Shown piece by piece: positions 35,606 through 46,009 of a DNA stretch of 64,000 nt. The first letter of the stretch is position 1, and every line of letters starts with the position of its first letter. Origin of the DNA: Sphingomonas sp. C3-2 (GTDB lineage: Bacteria; Pseudomonadota; Alphaproteobacteria; Sphingomonadales; Sphingomonadaceae). The stretch lies in the NCBI RefSeq assembly GCF_033025475.1, contig NZ_CP130322.1:124001-188000 (forward strand), written 5' to 3'. Made by a program: the position numbers and the translations under genes. The notes beneath the pieces are model-generated. The model was not told where the DNA came from and made no database searches. It worked only from the letters and a program-made list of their open reading frames with translations.

Positions 35606-38346
35606 CAGAATTGGGTCCCTACGTTGAAAGTGAACAATTTGGTATCGTCGCCATCTTCTTTGACAAGCGCCTTTGCGATGTCGATGCGGAACGGCCCGAA
35701 GGGCGAATTCCAATTCACGCCAAAGCCGACCGAAACGCGCGGCTTGGCAGAATTGCCAACAAAGCGTTCGAGGAACGGATTGATCGTGTTACCCAGTGCG
35801 GTGTTGGCGGCACCGGTGGTTGGGCACCCGCCGCTGGCATCGGCGACACCGATCGGACAGAAGGTCGTCGCCGTCTGATCCGGCGTCAGGTAAAGCGCGC
35901 GCCCCTGAGAATCGCGCGTGGGCAGGAAGATGGCATCGGGATCACCGTCGCCATCATTGTCGGTAAACTCCTGAAGCTTCGGCTTGCGAACGCCGAACAC
36001 CGCACCCGCATCGATAAAGATCGAAGGACGCAGCCCCATTTCACGCGCGCCCGAACCGAGCGGAATTTCAAGCTCTGCGCGGGTCATATAATAGGTACGC
36101 CCACCCAGTGCGTCATCGCTCACATTCTTGGTCGAAACCTGCAGATTGCCGTTCGCGTCACGGACATAGCCATTTGCGTCCGTGAGGTACTGGAAGCGTT
36201 GGACGCGCGGGCCGATACCGCGAATGTCAAAGCCGCGGATCTGCGGTTCACCAAGGAAGAAGCGATCGGTCAGACGGATACGATCGATCGGGCTGCCGTC
36301 AACACCCACACGGGCACCGCCCAGCGGCTGGATATGGCCGCCTTCTGCGCTCAGCGAGAAGATGAAGTTGCCGAGGACCTTCCAGTATTTCGAGGCGCGC
36401 GCCACGGTCCGCAGGTAATTCACGCTGCCCCCAAGGCCAGCGAAATCCTGACTGAGGCTCATGCGGTTGCCACTCGACGGACGAATGCGGTTGTTCGTGT
36501 TGTCGAACGCCAACGTGTAGCCGATCGACGACGTCGTCCGCTTGCCGATTGCGTCGCACAAGTAGCGCCCTGCGAGCAGCGGTTCACAGCGCGAGATACC
36601 GTTGGCATCGGTCGAGTAGAAGGTATTCTTGTCGAGGCTGACATCATCATAGGTCAGGCCATAGCGCAGCTGCCCCTGCCAATATTCGGTGATGGGCACG
36701 CCCAGACGCACCTGAAAACCGGTCGAAACCTGCTCATAGGTGGTGTTTCGGTCGTTATTGACGAAATTGAACGAGTTATAGTCGCGGCGGAAGATATCAC
36801 CGCCCAGCGCGATATTCTTGTCGAACAGATAGGGCTCGGTGAAACCAAGCTCGATAGACTTCGAATAGCTCGAATAATTCACCGCCGCGCGCAGCAACTG
36901 CCCCTTACCGCGGAAGTTGCGCTGCGTGATCGACGCGTTGATGATGAAGCGTTCAAGGCTGGAGAAACCGGCCGAGAGCTGAAGCTCGCCGGTCGACTTT
37001 TCCTCGACATTGGTTTCGAGCACGATGCGATCAGGCGCCGAGCCCTGCTTCTGCTCGATCTCCAGATTTTCCTGGAAATAGCCGAGCGACTTGATGCGAT
37101 CCGCCGAGCGGCGCACCTGGAAGCTGTTGAAGGCATCGCCTTCCGCCAGACGGAACTCGCGACGGATGACCTTGTCCTGGGTCTGCGTGTTGCCGTTGAT
37201 GTCGATGCGCTCGACATAGACGCGGTCCGAATCGGCCACCTGGAAGGTGATCGACATGGTCTTGGCGTCCTTGTCGCGGTTGAAGTCCGGGCGGACATCG
37301 GCGAAGGCGTACCCGACGAGGCCGGCGGTTTCCTTGATCCCGTCGACCGTGTCTTCGACGGCCTTGGCGTTATACCAGTCGTCCTTCTTGATCTTGATCA
37401 GACGCTGGATCGTATCCGAACCGAAATCACGGATTTCGCTTTCGACGTTGACGTCGCCGAACTTGTAGCGATCGCCTTCTTCCACCACATAGGTGATGAT
37501 GAAATCGCGCTTGTCCGGCGTCAGTTCGGCCACCGCCGAAATCACGCGGAAATCGGCATAGCCTTCGGTCAGGTAGAACTGGCGCAGCTTTTGCTGGTCA
37601 TAGGCCAGACGGTCCGGATCATAGCTGTCGCCCGAGCTGAAGAAGCGGTAGAAACGCGACTGCTTGGTCGCCATCTGACCGCGCAGGTCGCCATCCGAAA
37701 ATTTCTCGTTGCCGAGAATATTGATCTGACGAACCTTCGACTTCGGGCCTTCGTTGATTTCGAAGACGATATCGACGCGATTCTGATCCAGCTGGACCAT
37801 TTTCGGCTCGACGGTCGCGGCAAAGCGGCCCTGGCGACGGTAAAGCTCGATGATGCGCGCCACGTCGGCGCGCGCCTTGGTGCGCGTGAAGATCTGGCGC
37901 GGTGCCAGGCGGATTTCCGGACGGATCTTGTCTTCCTTCAGGCGCTTATTGCCTTCCAGAATGATGCGGTTGATCACCGGGTTCTCACGGACCTCGATCG
38001 TCAGCGCGCCGGCATTGTCGCGAATTTGGACGTCTGCGAACAGCTCGGTCGCGAACAGGTCCTTCAGCGCCTGATCGAGCATTTCGCGCGTGTACGGCGC
38101 GCCGGCGCGCAGCGCGGTGTACGAACGCACCGTATCCGCCTCAAGCCGCTGCGACCCGACCACCTGGATCGAGCGGATCACCTGTGTCTGCGCGGGTTGA
38201 CCGGAAAGCTGGGAAACCGCCGGCGGCGCCACCTGCCCCTGAGCCCCCTGCGCCAGTGCGCCTGAGGCCTGGCCGGCAAGAACGGTGCCGACGAGCAGGG
38301 CCGCCGATGTGCGTTTGCAGAAGCTGATCGTGTTATTCGCTTTCAC
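35605..38346 (-). CDS. bamA: Outer-membrane protein assembly factor BamA
   Basis: 913 residues from a GTG at 38346, with a signal peptide ending ASGALAQ. Five POTRA repeats fill about 50-430 (RSIQVVGSQRLEADTV, NRIILEGNKRLKEDKI, RQINILGNEKFSDGDL and so on), then the 16-strand barrel with FFLGEPQIRGFDIRGIGPR (VRGF-type motif) and a C-terminal aromatic end (LFTFNVGTQF). It is the core of the machine that inserts beta-barrels. It stands between rseP and skp, as in most Proteobacteria. Confidence 0.97.
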   Translation of the reverse strand: MKANNTISFCKRTSAALLVGTVLAGQASGALAQGAQGQVAPPAVSQLSGQPAQTQVIRSIQVVGSQRLEADTVRSYTALRAGAPYTREMLDQALKDLFATELFADVQIRDNAGALTIEVRENPVINRIILEGNKRLKEDKIRPEIRLAPRQIFTRTKARADVARIIELYRRQGRFAATVEPKMVQLDQNRVDIVFEINEGPKSKVRQINILGNEKFSDGDLRGQMATKQSRFYRFFSSGDSYDPDRLAYDQQKLRQFYLTEGYADFRVISAVAELTPDKRDFIITYVVEEGDRYKFGDVNVESEIRDFGSDTIQRLIKIKKDDWYNAKAVEDTVDGIKETAGLVGYAFADVRPDFNRDKDAKTMSITFQVADSDRVYVERIDINGNTQTQDKVIRREFRLAEGDAFNSFQVRRSADRIKSLGYFQENLEIEQKQGSAPDRIVLETNVEEKSTGELQLSAGFSSLERFIINASITQRNFRGKGQLLRAAVNYSSYSKSIELGFTEPYLFDKNIALGGDIFRRDYNSFNFVNNDRNTTYEQVSTGFQVRLGVPITEYWQGQLRYGLTYDDVSLDKNTFYSTDANGISRCEPLLAGRYLCDAIGKRTTSSIGYTLAFDNTNNRIRPSSGNRMSLSQDFAGLGGSVNYLRTVARASKYWKVLGNFIFSLSAEGGHIQPLGGARVGVDGSPIDRIRLTDRFFLGEPQIRGFDIRGIGPRVQRFQYLTDANGYVRDANGNLQVSTKNVSDDALGGRTYYMTRAELEIPLGSGAREMGLRPSIFIDAGAVFGVRKPKLQEFTDNDGDGDPDAIFLPTRDSQGRALYLTPDQTATTFCPIGVADASGGCPTTGAANTALGNTINPFLERFVGNSAKPRVSVGFGVNWNSPFGPFRIDIAKALVKEDGDDTKLFTFNVGTQF

Positions 38347-38412
38347 GCGTTCCCACCCTAGAATTGAATGCCGTCCCTATGACGGCTTTTACGCAGCCCT
38401 GCCCGATCAGCG

Positions 38413-39546
38413 TCAGCCGATCAAGCCGGACAGCCGTTCCCAAACCTTGAACGACGATAAATCGTTGATTGTCACGAAGATCATGAGCGACAGCAGAACC
38501 AGCAGGCCGGAACGGAATGCCCATTCCTGCGCCGCCACGCCAAGCGGTTTCCGGCGTATCGCCTCGATCGCATAGAAGAGAAGATGTCCGCCATCGAGCA
38601 TGGGAACTGGCAAGAGATTGATGAATCCCAGATTAATCGAAATCAGTGCGACGAAGAAGATGAAGTTCTCAAAGCCCTGAGAAACCTGCTCCCCCGAAAC
38701 CTGCGCGATACGCAGCGGCCCGCCAAGCTCCTTCGCCGAACGCCGCCCCGTGAGCACCTGACCCAGCGTATCCACCATCGTGCGCAGGATCGCTCCGGTG
38801 CGCTCAACGGCCACAGCCGGCGCCTCGACAATGCTGACCGGAACGATCACCGGGCGTGGTGAATAAATGCCCAGCGCGCCGATTTTATATTCATTTCCAA
38901 AGCGATCGGTCTCGATCCTAACGCCGGTCTGAAGTGCGATCCTATCGGCCGCACCGTCGCGCACAATGTCGACGTCAACCGTCATCGCGGGGCGATACTG
39001 GATATAGCCGGCAATATCATTGAACGTCGCCATAGCGCGCCCATCGATTGCGACGATCCGATCGCCAATCTCGATGCCACCGCGCTCGGCAGCCGATCCA
39101 GCGATGAGCTTCTCGACAACGGGCGGCGTCTGGCTTTGGCCGTAAGCGACCGCAAAGGCACCCAGAACCAGAAGCGCGAACAGGAAATTGACCGCCGGTC
39201 CGGCGAATACAATCAGCGCACGCTGCCAGACAGGCTTTGCCTGAAAGGTCCGCGCCTTTTCCTCAGGCGGCAGTGCCAACCACTCTGGCGACGTCTGGCC
39301 TGCGGGGCTCATATCGCCAGCGAATTTCACATAGCCGCCAAGCGGCATCCAGCCAATCTTCCAGCGCGTGCCGCGCTTATCGGTCCAGCCATGAATTTCG
39401 CGGCCAAAGCCGATCGAAAAAGCCTCTGCATGAACGCCGAAAAAGCGCCCGACCAGATAATGGCCCATTTCGTGGATGAAGACGAGCGGCCCGATAACGA
39501 GCACGAACGCCAATATTGTAAGCAGGATACCCGGGTTTTCGGTCAA
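38413..39546 (-). CDS. rseP: RseP-type site-2 membrane protease
   Basis: 377 residues from a TTG at 39546 that overlaps the dxr stop (TTGA). Zinc motif HEMGH (His25, Glu26, His29) in the first helix, a PDZ domain in the middle (AERGGIEIGDRIVAIDG) and the last-helix motif NLLPVPMLDGGHLL. It cleaves membrane-bound anti-sigma factors or signal peptides. One PDZ copy is clearly visible, against two in E. coli RseP. The 66-nt gap to bamA suggests both are read from the same mRNA. Confidence 0.95.
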   Translation of the reverse strand: MTENPGILLTILAFVLVIGPLVFIHEMGHYLVGRFFGVHAEAFSIGFGREIHGWTDKRGTRWKIGWMPLGGYVKFAGDMSPAGQTSPEWLALPPEEKARTFQAKPVWQRALIVFAGPAVNFLFALLVLGAFAVAYGQSQTPPVVEKLIAGSAAERGGIEIGDRIVAIDGRAMATFNDIAGYIQYRPAMTVDVDIVRDGAADRIALQTGVRIETDRFGNEYKIGALGIYSPRPVIVPVSIVEAPAVAVERTGAILRTMVDTLGQVLTGRRSAKELGGPLRIAQVSGEQVSQGFENFIFFVALISINLGFINLLPVPMLDGGHLLFYAIEAIRRKPLGVAAQEWAFRSGLLVLLSLMIFVTINDLSSFKVWERLSGLIG

Positions 39547-40712
39547 GCAGCTTTGGCCTTAATCCATTCCTGCGCCCGCAGGCGCGCCTCCCGGTCGATC
39601 GCAAACACATCATCGAGCGATGCCGGAACTGATGGGTCATACCCGTGCAGAACAGCCTCGACAACCGTGACGATATCCAGAAACCCGATCCGCCGTTCCA
39701 GAAACGCGGCCACCGCAATTTCATTGGCGGCATTGAATATCGCCGGCTTTGCGCCATCCGCGATCACGACCTCTCGCGCGACGCGCAGCGCGGGGAAACG
39801 ATCGAGATCCGGCTGCTCGAAATCGAGCCTGGATATCTTTGCGAAATCCAGGCTTTCGCATGGCGTGTCCATGCGCTGCGGCCAGGCCAGACTATGCGCG
39901 ATGGGGGTGCGCATATCGGGCGTGCCGAGTTGCGCGAGTACCGAGCCATCGACATATTCCACCATCGAGTGGACGACCGACTGGGGATGCACGATGATTT
40001 CGATCCGCTGCTCGCTGATCGGGAACAGGTGATGGGCCTCGATCAACTCAAGCCCCTTGTTCATCATCGTCGCGGAATCGATCGAGATCTTCGCACCCAT
40101 CGACCAGTTCGGATGCTTCACCGCCTGCTCGGGTGTCACCGACGCCATGGCCTCGCGCGAAGCGGTACGAAATGGACCGCCACTTGCCGTCAGAATGATC
40201 CGCCGCACCTTGTCGAGCGCGGCCATGTCGAGGCACTGAAATATCGCATTATGCTCGGAATCGACGGGCAGCAGCGTGGCGTCATGCGCAGCCACTGCCT
40301 CGATCATCAGCGATCCCGCCGAAACCAGCGCTTCCTTGTTCGCCAGCGCGACGGTGCCGCCACGTCGTACGGCTTCCATGACGGGCGACAACCCTGCGCA
40401 GCCCACAATGGCGGCCATGGTCCAGTCGACCGACCGTGCCGCCGCCTCGGCGATTGCCCCGGCGCCGGCGGCGGCCTCGACACCGCTCCCCGACAAGGCC
40501 TGTTGTAATGCCGCGAAGCGGCTTTCATCGCCGATCACGGCAAGCTGCGCCCGCGTCCGGATCGCGGCCTTGGCCAATCCCTCAACGTCGCTGTTTGCCG
40601 TCAACGCTTCGACCCGAAAGCCCTCGGGATTGCGTTCGATCAGGTCGAGCGTCGAGGTGCCCACCGAACCGGTGACACCAAGGATGGTCACACTTTTGGG
40701 GGCATCAGTCAC
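39543..40712 (-). CDS. dxr: 1-deoxy-D-xylulose 5-phosphate reductoisomerase
   Basis: 389 residues. Second step of the MEP isoprenoid pathway. The N-terminal NADPH site is VTILGVTGSVGTSTLDLI; LANKEALVSAG, LLPVDSEHNAIFQCL and LTASGGPFR are the catalytic-loop and metal-site motifs; HPNWSMGAKISIDSATMMNKGLE and HPQSVVHSMVEYVDGS follow. The ATG overlaps the cdsA stop and the stop overlaps rseP, so the block is tightly coupled. Confidence 0.97.
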   Translation of the reverse strand: MTDAPKSVTILGVTGSVGTSTLDLIERNPEGFRVEALTANSDVEGLAKAAIRTRAQLAVIGDESRFAALQQALSGSGVEAAAGAGAIAEAAARSVDWTMAAIVGCAGLSPVMEAVRRGGTVALANKEALVSAGSLMIEAVAAHDATLLPVDSEHNAIFQCLDMAALDKVRRIILTASGGPFRTASREAMASVTPEQAVKHPNWSMGAKISIDSATMMNKGLELIEAHHLFPISEQRIEIIVHPQSVVHSMVEYVDGSVLAQLGTPDMRTPIAHSLAWPQRMDTPCESLDFAKISRLDFEQPDLDRFPALRVAREVVIADGAKPAIFNAANEIAVAAFLERRIGFLDIVTVVEAVLHGYDPSVPASLDDVFAIDREARLRAQEWIKAKAA

Positions 40713-41500
40713 AGCATGAATTCCGTAATCACCAGCAGCGCAACCATGGGGGCTACCGGCACGACGCCGTCAAGCCGGTCCATCACCCCGCCATGGCCTG
40801 GCAAGATCGTGCCGCTGTCCTTGACCCCGGCGCGCCGCTTCAAAATGCTTTCATAAAGATCCCCGCCCTGCGCCACCGCAGCCAGCGCGAAACTCGCGAG
40901 TGCCAGCCCCAGCGGCAAGCCGCCCCAGCGATGAAAAGTCAGCCCGGTCAACAGCGCGGCAACCATGCCGCCGCCAAGGCCAGACCAGGTCTTGCTCGGG
41001 CTCCAGGCGGGCGCCAGCTTTGGACCGCCCACGAAACGGCCGGTAAAATAGGCGCCGATATCGGTCGCCCAGACGATTGCGAGCGTCCAGAAGGCGAGGA
41101 TCAGCCCGCTCTCCTGCTCGCGCAGGAACAGCAGTGCCGCGACCGGCAACCCGGCATAGAGCACGCCCCCACCCAGTTGCGCGCGGCGGGAAATGATCGC
41201 CACGAAAAAGGCCGCCCCTGCAAGCAATCCGAGCGCAAAGAAACTTGGCCCCGCCGCCAGCGGCGACAATATGGCCAACGGCACGGACAAGGCGAACATC
41301 GCAACCTGCCTGTCGCGCGCGCCAACCTTTGCCAGGTCAGCCCATTCGCCCATCATCAGGAGTGCCATCGCACTGCCGAGCACCCAAAAGGCCACCCCGC
41401 CCGCGACAAGCGCCGTCACGGCAACCGCGATCAGGATAATCCCAACGACCGCGCGCTTTGGCAGATCCCCCATGCCACCCGGCTTTGGCGAACCCGTCAT
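40709..41500 (-). CDS. cdsA: Phosphatidate cytidylyltransferase
   Basis: 263 residues from the ATG at 41500, which overlaps the uppS stop (ATGA); the longer frame upstream lies within uppS. About eight membrane helices. The signature near the C-terminus reads LKRRAGVKDSGTILPGHGGVMDRLDG in continuous order. Makes CDP-diacylglycerol, the precursor for PssA encoded 5 kb upstream on the same strand. Confidence 0.95.
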   Translation of the reverse strand: MTGSPKPGGMGDLPKRAVVGIILIAVAVTALVAGGVAFWVLGSAMALLMMGEWADLAKVGARDRQVAMFALSVPLAILSPLAAGPSFFALGLLAGAAFFVAIISRRAQLGGGVLYAGLPVAALLFLREQESGLILAFWTLAIVWATDIGAYFTGRFVGGPKLAPAWSPSKTWSGLGGGMVAALLTGLTFHRWGGLPLGLALASFALAAVAQGGDLYESILKRRAGVKDSGTILPGHGGVMDRLDGVVPVAPMVALLVITEFML

Positions 41501-42246
41501 AATCCTCCGAAACGTCGTTCCCGCTGCCCGAAATGCGCCAGCGCATCGACAAGGCATTGTTTGTCAAAATCCGGCCAGAGCGTATCGACGAAATGCAGTT
41601 CCGCATAGGCCGCCTGCCACAACAGGAAGTTGGACAGGCGCTTTTCACCCGATGTCCGGATCAACAGATCCAGCGGCGGCAGGTCTTGCGTGTCCAGATG
41701 CGTGTCGATCATCTGCTCATCGATCGCCGCCGGAGCGATTTCGCCCGTCTGCACCCGATCAGCAATGGCACGCACCGCGCGCACCATCTCGAACTGCGCA
41801 CCGTAGTTGAGCGCAATGGCCAGCGTCATCGCGCGGTTGCCCGCCGTCCGCTCCATCGCGCCGTCGATCAGGCTCACGAGATCCGGCGCAAGGGCCTTAT
41901 AATCGCCGATCACGCGCAGGCGCACACCGGCATTGGCGAATTCATCGATATCCGAGAGGATGAAAAGGCGAAGCAACCCCATGAGATCGCTCACCTCTTC
42001 TTGAGGCCGTCGCCAGTTTTCCGACGAAAATGCGTATAGCGTCAGCGCCTCGATACCGAGATCGCCTGCCGCGCGGACGATGCGGCGCGCGGCTTCCACG
42101 CCCTGCCGGTGCCCGGCAACACGAGGAAGCAACCGCTTTTTCGCCCAACGCCCATTGCCATCCATGATGATGGCAACATGTCTTGGCGCCGCCCCCTGCC
42201 CCGCTTCCGGACGAGGTGAGCTGGCAGTGGCGCGCGCAATCCTCAC
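41497..42246 (-). CDS. uppS: Undecaprenyl diphosphate synthase
   Basis: 249 residues from a GTG at 42246 that overlaps the frr stop (GTGA). The first ~20 residues are variable; the cis-prenyltransferase core follows: [15 protein letters not shown] (catalytic Asp29), [26 protein letters not shown], and [26 protein letters not shown]. It makes the C55 lipid carrier for peptidoglycan. It lies in the standard frr-uppS-cdsA-dxr order. Confidence 0.97.
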   Translation of the reverse strand: MRIARATASSPRPEAGQGAAPRHVAIIMDGNGRWAKKRLLPRVAGHRQGVEAARRIVRAAGDLGIEALTLYAFSSENWRRPQEEVSDLMGLLRLFILSDIDEFANAGVRLRVIGDYKALAPDLVSLIDGAMERTAGNRAMTLAIALNYGAQFEMVRAVRAIADRVQTGEIAPAAIDEQMIDTHLDTQDLPPLDLLIRTSGEKRLSNFLLWQAAYAELHFVDTLWPDFDKQCLVDALAHFGQRERRFGGL

Positions 42247-42800
42247 TGGCCGAGGATTTCCTTTTCCTTGGCGGCAGCGGCAGCATCGATATCGGCAATC
42301 GTGCTGTCGGTCATCTTCTGCACTTCGGTTTCGAGCCGCTTGCGCTCGTCTTCGCTGATCTCGTGCTTCTTTTCGTCGGTCTTCAGCGAATCCATGCCGT
42401 CACGACGCACGTTGCGCGCAGCGATACGGGCCTTTTCGGCATATTGGCTGGCGAGCTTGGCCAGTTCCTTGCGGCGCTCTTCGGTCAGATCGGGGATTGG
42501 AAGGCGCAGCGTCTGGCCATCGACGATCGGATTGAGGCCAAGCCCCGACGACCGGATTGCCTTGTCGACCGGGGTCACATTGCTCTTGTCCCAGACCTGG
42601 ACCGAAAGCATCCGCGGCTCGGGCACCGATACGGTCGCCACCTGAACGAGCGGCATCTGCGCGCCATATACGTCAACCGTGATCGGATCGAGAAGCGAGG
42701 TCGACGCGCGGCCGGTACGCAGGCCGCTAAGATCGTGCTTCAGGGATTCGACGGCGCCGCGCATACGACGTTCGATATCGGCCTTTTCATAGGCGGGCAT
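42243..42800 (-). CDS. frr: Ribosome recycling factor
   Basis: 185 residues, the normal length. Splits post-termination ribosomes together with [36 protein letters not shown]-like [21 protein letters not shown], and the basic helix [16 protein letters not shown] are typical. It starts 3 nt after pyrH. Confidence 0.97.
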   Translation of the reverse strand: MPAYEKADIERRMRGAVESLKHDLSGLRTGRASTSLLDPITVDVYGAQMPLVQVATVSVPEPRMLSVQVWDKSNVTPVDKAIRSSGLGLNPIVDGQTLRLPIPDLTEERRKELAKLASQYAEKARIAARNVRRDGMDSLKTDEKKHEISEDERKRLETEVQKMTDSTIADIDAAAAAKEKEILGQ

Positions 42801-42803
42801 GGT

Positions 42804-43529
42804 TTATCCTTCCTCGTTTTGAACGATCGTAGCGGTGCCATCGCCGGCAAGCACGCGGGCCAGATTGCCCTGCTCACGGATGTTGAACACCACGATCGGA
42901 ATATTGTTGTCGCGGCACAGGGCTACTGCGCTCGCGTCCATAACCTTCAGATCATCTGAAAGAACCCGGTTGAAACTCACTGTTTCATAACGCTTTGCCG
43001 TATCGACCTTCTTCGGGTCAGCATCATAGACGCCGTCGACCGAAGTGCCTTTGAACAGCGCGTCGCAATTCATTTCGGCCGCCCGCAGAGCAGCGGCGCT
43101 GTCCGTCGTGAAATAGGGATTGCCGGTGCCGGCAGCGAAAATCACGATCCGTCCCTTTTCCATATGGCGCTCGGCACGCCGGCGGATAAAGGGTTCGCAC
43201 ACCGTGCTCATCGGAATGGCAGACTGAACGCGCGTATCGACGCCGATCTGCTCGAGCGCATTCTGCACCGCGAGCGCATTCATCACAGTTGCGAGCATGC
43301 CCATATAGTCGGCGCTGGTGCGCTCGAAACCCTTGGCCGCAGCCGCCAGCCCGCGAAAAATATTGCCGCCCCCCACAACGACGCACAGTTCGTGCCCGGC
43401 GTCCTTCGCGGCGGCGATTTCGCCCGCAACACGCGCAACGGTGGCTGGATCTATGCCGAACTGGCCATTGCCCATCAACACTTCGCCGGAAAGCTTCAGG
43501 AGGATTCGGTTGAAGCGCGGCCGTGTCAT
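42804..43529 (-). CDS. pyrH: UMP kinase
   Basis: 241 residues from the ATG at 43529; a TTG two codons upstream is possible. Amino-acid-kinase fold: [24 protein letters not shown], RADRxDYxGM-like [37 protein letters not shown], and [12 protein letters not shown]. Phosphorylates UMP. It begins the pyrH-frr-uppS block, about 200 nt after tsf. Confidence 0.97.
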   Translation of the reverse strand: MTRPRFNRILLKLSGEVLMGNGQFGIDPATVARVAGEIAAAKDAGHELCVVVGGGNIFRGLAAAAKGFERTSADYMGMLATVMNALAVQNALEQIGVDTRVQSAIPMSTVCEPFIRRRAERHMEKGRIVIFAAGTGNPYFTTDSAAALRAAEMNCDALFKGTSVDGVYDADPKKVDTAKRYETVSFNRVLSDDLKVMDASAVALCRDNNIPIVVFNIREQGNLARVLAGDGTATIVQNEEG

Positions 43530-43704
43530 CAGCAAATAATATCCATTACAGTAGGGAAGATGGCGCGCACCTTAGTGGCGCATATATGCCGTGCCAAGCG
43601 CAGAAGCGCGACAAAGCAAAACCCGCGCCGCACAGCCTGAAATTCCGACGCAAAATCTCAAGGAATTTTTATAAAATCCAATGAGTTGACGTCAGTTTTA
43701 AACA

Positions 43705-43727
43705 GGCCGCGCGAGCGCGGGCTTTTT
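43705..43727 (-). terminator. Stem-loop after tsf, probable terminator or attenuator
   Basis: Stem CCGCG/CGCGG (43707-43711 with 43716-43720), loop CGAG, flanked by extra GC pairs. On the minus strand the 3' side reads CCTGTTT, a weak T-tract, starting right after the tsf stop; on the plus strand it is followed by CTTTTT. It probably lowers read-through from rpsB-tsf into pyrH. Confidence 0.6.
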
Positions 43728-43732
43728 AGGAC

Positions 43733-44665
43733 TTAGCCTTTGTTGGCTACTGCCGCGACTTCAGCCGCGAAGTCCGATTCCTGCTTCTCGATGCCTTCAC
43801 CGAGTTGGAAGCGGACATAGTCCTTGAGCACGATCGCGCTGCCGGCTTCCTTGCCAGCGGCCGCGACGACGTCCGCGATCTTGGTCTTGCCGTCCATGAC
43901 GAACAGTTGGCTGAGCAGCGCGTTTTCCTTGCGATACTTCGCAACCGCGCCTTCAACCATCTTCGCGACGATGTCGGCGGGCTTGCCCGATTCGGCAGCC
44001 TTTTCAGCAGCGATCACGCGCTCACGCTCAACGAGATCGGCCGGCAGGCCGGTTTCATCGAGTGCCAGCGGGAATGCAGCCGCGATGTGCATGGCAAGCT
44101 GCTTGCCAAGCGCTTCGAGCTTGTCGGTCGCCGCTTCGCTTTCCAGCGCAACGAGAACGCCGATCTTGCCCATGCCGGGCGCCAGCGCGTTGTGGACATA
44201 GGCAACAACCGCGCCGTTATCGACCGAAACGGTCTTGACGCGGCGCAGCGCCTGATTTTCGCCGATCGTCGCGATGTTGGCGGTCAGCTTTTCAGCGACC
44301 GTGCCACCGCCCGGATAGGCAGCTGCCGCGAGGGCTTCGATGTCTTCACCGACGCCCGATTCAAGCGCAACCTGCGAAACCGCACGCACGAAATCCTGAA
44401 ACTGTTCGTTCTTGGCAACGAAGTCGGTTTCGCTGTTGATTTCAACGGCGACACCCTTGGTGCCGGCAACGTGAACGCCAACCAGACCTTCAGCAGCCGT
44501 ACGACCTGCCTTCTTGGCAGCCGCAGCAAGACCCTTTGCGCGCAGCCAATCGACTGCTGCTTCGAGGTCGCCACCGGTTTCGTTCAGCGCCTTTTTGCAA
44601 TCCATCATGCCTGCGCCGCTGCGCTCACGCAGTTCCTTGACGAGGCCGGCAGTGATCTCCGCCAT
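43733..44665 (-). CDS. tsf: Elongation factor Ts
   Basis: 310 residues from the ATG at 44665 ([21 protein letters not shown] split over the family start). The TDF motif region reads [13 protein letters not shown] and the N-terminal UBA-like domain contains [22 protein letters not shown]. Exchanges GDP for GTP on EF-Tu. It lies 88 nt downstream of rpsB in the usual order. Confidence 0.97.
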   Translation of the reverse strand: MAEITAGLVKELRERSGAGMMDCKKALNETGGDLEAAVDWLRAKGLAAAAKKAGRTAAEGLVGVHVAGTKGVAVEINSETDFVAKNEQFQDFVRAVSQVALESGVGEDIEALAAAAYPGGGTVAEKLTANIATIGENQALRRVKTVSVDNGAVVAYVHNALAPGMGKIGVLVALESEAATDKLEALGKQLAMHIAAAFPLALDETGLPADLVERERVIAAEKAAESGKPADIVAKMVEGAVAKYRKENALLSQLFVMDGKTKIADVVAAAGKEAGSAIVLKDYVRFQLGEGIEKQESDFAAEVAAVANKG

Positions 44666-44753
44666 GATATCTTCCTTCTCTAGTCCAGAAATGACGCGGC
44701 GAGGCAAGGATGCTTCGCGTCCCTACCTCGCCGTTATTACACTTTCACGAAGC

Positions 44754-45536
44754 TCAGGCGTCTACCTGGCTCTCGTCAGCAGCAACGCCAAGCGCGGGCT
44801 CGACCGGCGGTTCAGCCTGCGCGCCGAGGTCCACGCCGCGTGCCTGCGCAGCAGCCTGGCCACCGCGGGTCGCAGCAACGGCGACCGCTTCGCAGTAGAG
44901 GCGGATGGCGCGGCTTGCGTCGTCGTTCGCCGGAACCGGGAACGCGATGCCGTCGGGGCTGACGTTCGAGTCGAGGATCGCGACAACCGGAATACCAAGC
45001 GTGTTGGCTTCCTTGATGGCGAGCTCTTCCTTGTTGGCGTCGATGACGAACATCACGTCGGGAATACCGCCCATGTCGCGGATACCGCCAAGCGACAGCT
45101 CGAACTTGTCGCGCTCACGGGTGAGCTGCAGCACTTCCTTCTTGGTCAGGCCGTGCGTATCGCCCGACAGCTGCTCTTCAAGAGCCTTGAAGCGCTTGAT
45201 CGACTGCGAGATCGTCTTCCAGTTGGTGAGCATGCCGCCCAGCCAGCGGTGGTTGACATAGTGCTGGCCAGCCTTGCGAGCGGCTTCAGCGACCGGCTCC
45301 TGCGCCTGGCGCTTGGTGCCGACGAACAGCACTTTGCCGCCACGGGCAACAGTCTGATCGATGAAGTCGAGCGCACGCGCAAAAAGCGGAACGGTCTGCG
45401 ACAGATCCATGATGTGGATGCCGTTGCGATCGCCAAAGATGTAGGGCTTCATCTTCGGGTTCCAGCGATGGGTCTGGTGACCGAAGTGCGCGCCGGCTTC
45501 AAGCAACTGATGAATAGTGACGACAGGGGCCGCCAT
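44754..45536 (-). CDS. rpsB: 30S ribosomal protein S2
   Basis: 260 residues from the ATG at 45536 ([19 protein letters not shown]), with GGAAGGAGAAAG directly upstream; the longer frame is rejected. [49 protein letters not shown] and [16 protein letters not shown] mark S2. First gene of the long minus-strand run through tsf to rpmE. The 239-nt region upstream, toward the divergent 77-residue gene, shows no named leader motif. Confidence 0.97.
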   Translation of the reverse strand: MAAPVVTIHQLLEAGAHFGHQTHRWNPKMKPYIFGDRNGIHIMDLSQTVPLFARALDFIDQTVARGGKVLFVGTKRQAQEPVAEAARKAGQHYVNHRWLGGMLTNWKTISQSIKRFKALEEQLSGDTHGLTKKEVLQLTRERDKFELSLGGIRDMGGIPDVMFVIDANKEELAIKEANTLGIPVVAILDSNVSPDGIAFPVPANDDASRAIRLYCEAVAVAATRGGQAAAQARGVDLGAQAEPPVEPALGVAADESQVDA

Positions 45537-45775
45537 AGTCTTTCTCCTTCCGGTTGATCCTCTGGGAAGCAAGAACCGCAGGGCAGAGCCCCAAGGCACC
45601 GGTATGTGCGCTTCCCATGTGGAATGGCGGCCAAATAGCGCGCCAAATGGCGGAAATCAAGGCCCGGCTCACATCCGCTGATATTGCGATTGACACATGG
45701 AACAAAAATAGAACATAAATATCAGATCAAAACGGGAACATCGGTTGCCGCAGGGCGCCGAAACGGGAGGCCGAC

Positions 45776-46009
45776 ATGGCACATCTTCTGACGACGCTTC
45801 TGTTTGTGACGGTAATGGCCGGCGCGGCAATCAACATGCACGCGCTCTTTTCGGAATATCGGGACGCGATCATGGACGCGCTTCATGGCCGCTCACGGCG
45901 TAGCGCTTTCACCTATTCGGCGATGTCGAGGGTGGTCCACGCGCCGCGCCATGCGCCGCGCGTGGTGACACGTCACAAGGTCGTCAGGCTGACGCGCGCT
46001 GCCGCTTGA
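45776..46009 (+). CDS. Small membrane protein of unknown function
   Basis: 77 residues with a GGGAGG ribosome site 5 nt before the ATG. One N-terminal hydrophobic helix (LLTTLLFVTVMAGAAINMHALF) and a strongly basic, His/Arg-rich C-terminus ([17 protein letters not shown]). Not recognised. Its last 26 bases overlap the 3' end of pssA on the other strand. The good ribosome site and distinct protein make it more likely real than a shadow. Confidence 0.6.
   Translation: MAHLLTTLLFVTVMAGAAINMHALFSEYRDAIMDALHGRSRRSAFTYSAMSRVVHAPRHAPRVVTRHKVVRLTRAAA

Noticed and set aside
35611-38265. 884-codon plus-strand open frame over bamA
   Set aside because: Pure antisense shadow of bamA; composition rich in Arg, Asp, His and Ala without hydrophobic or domain pattern.
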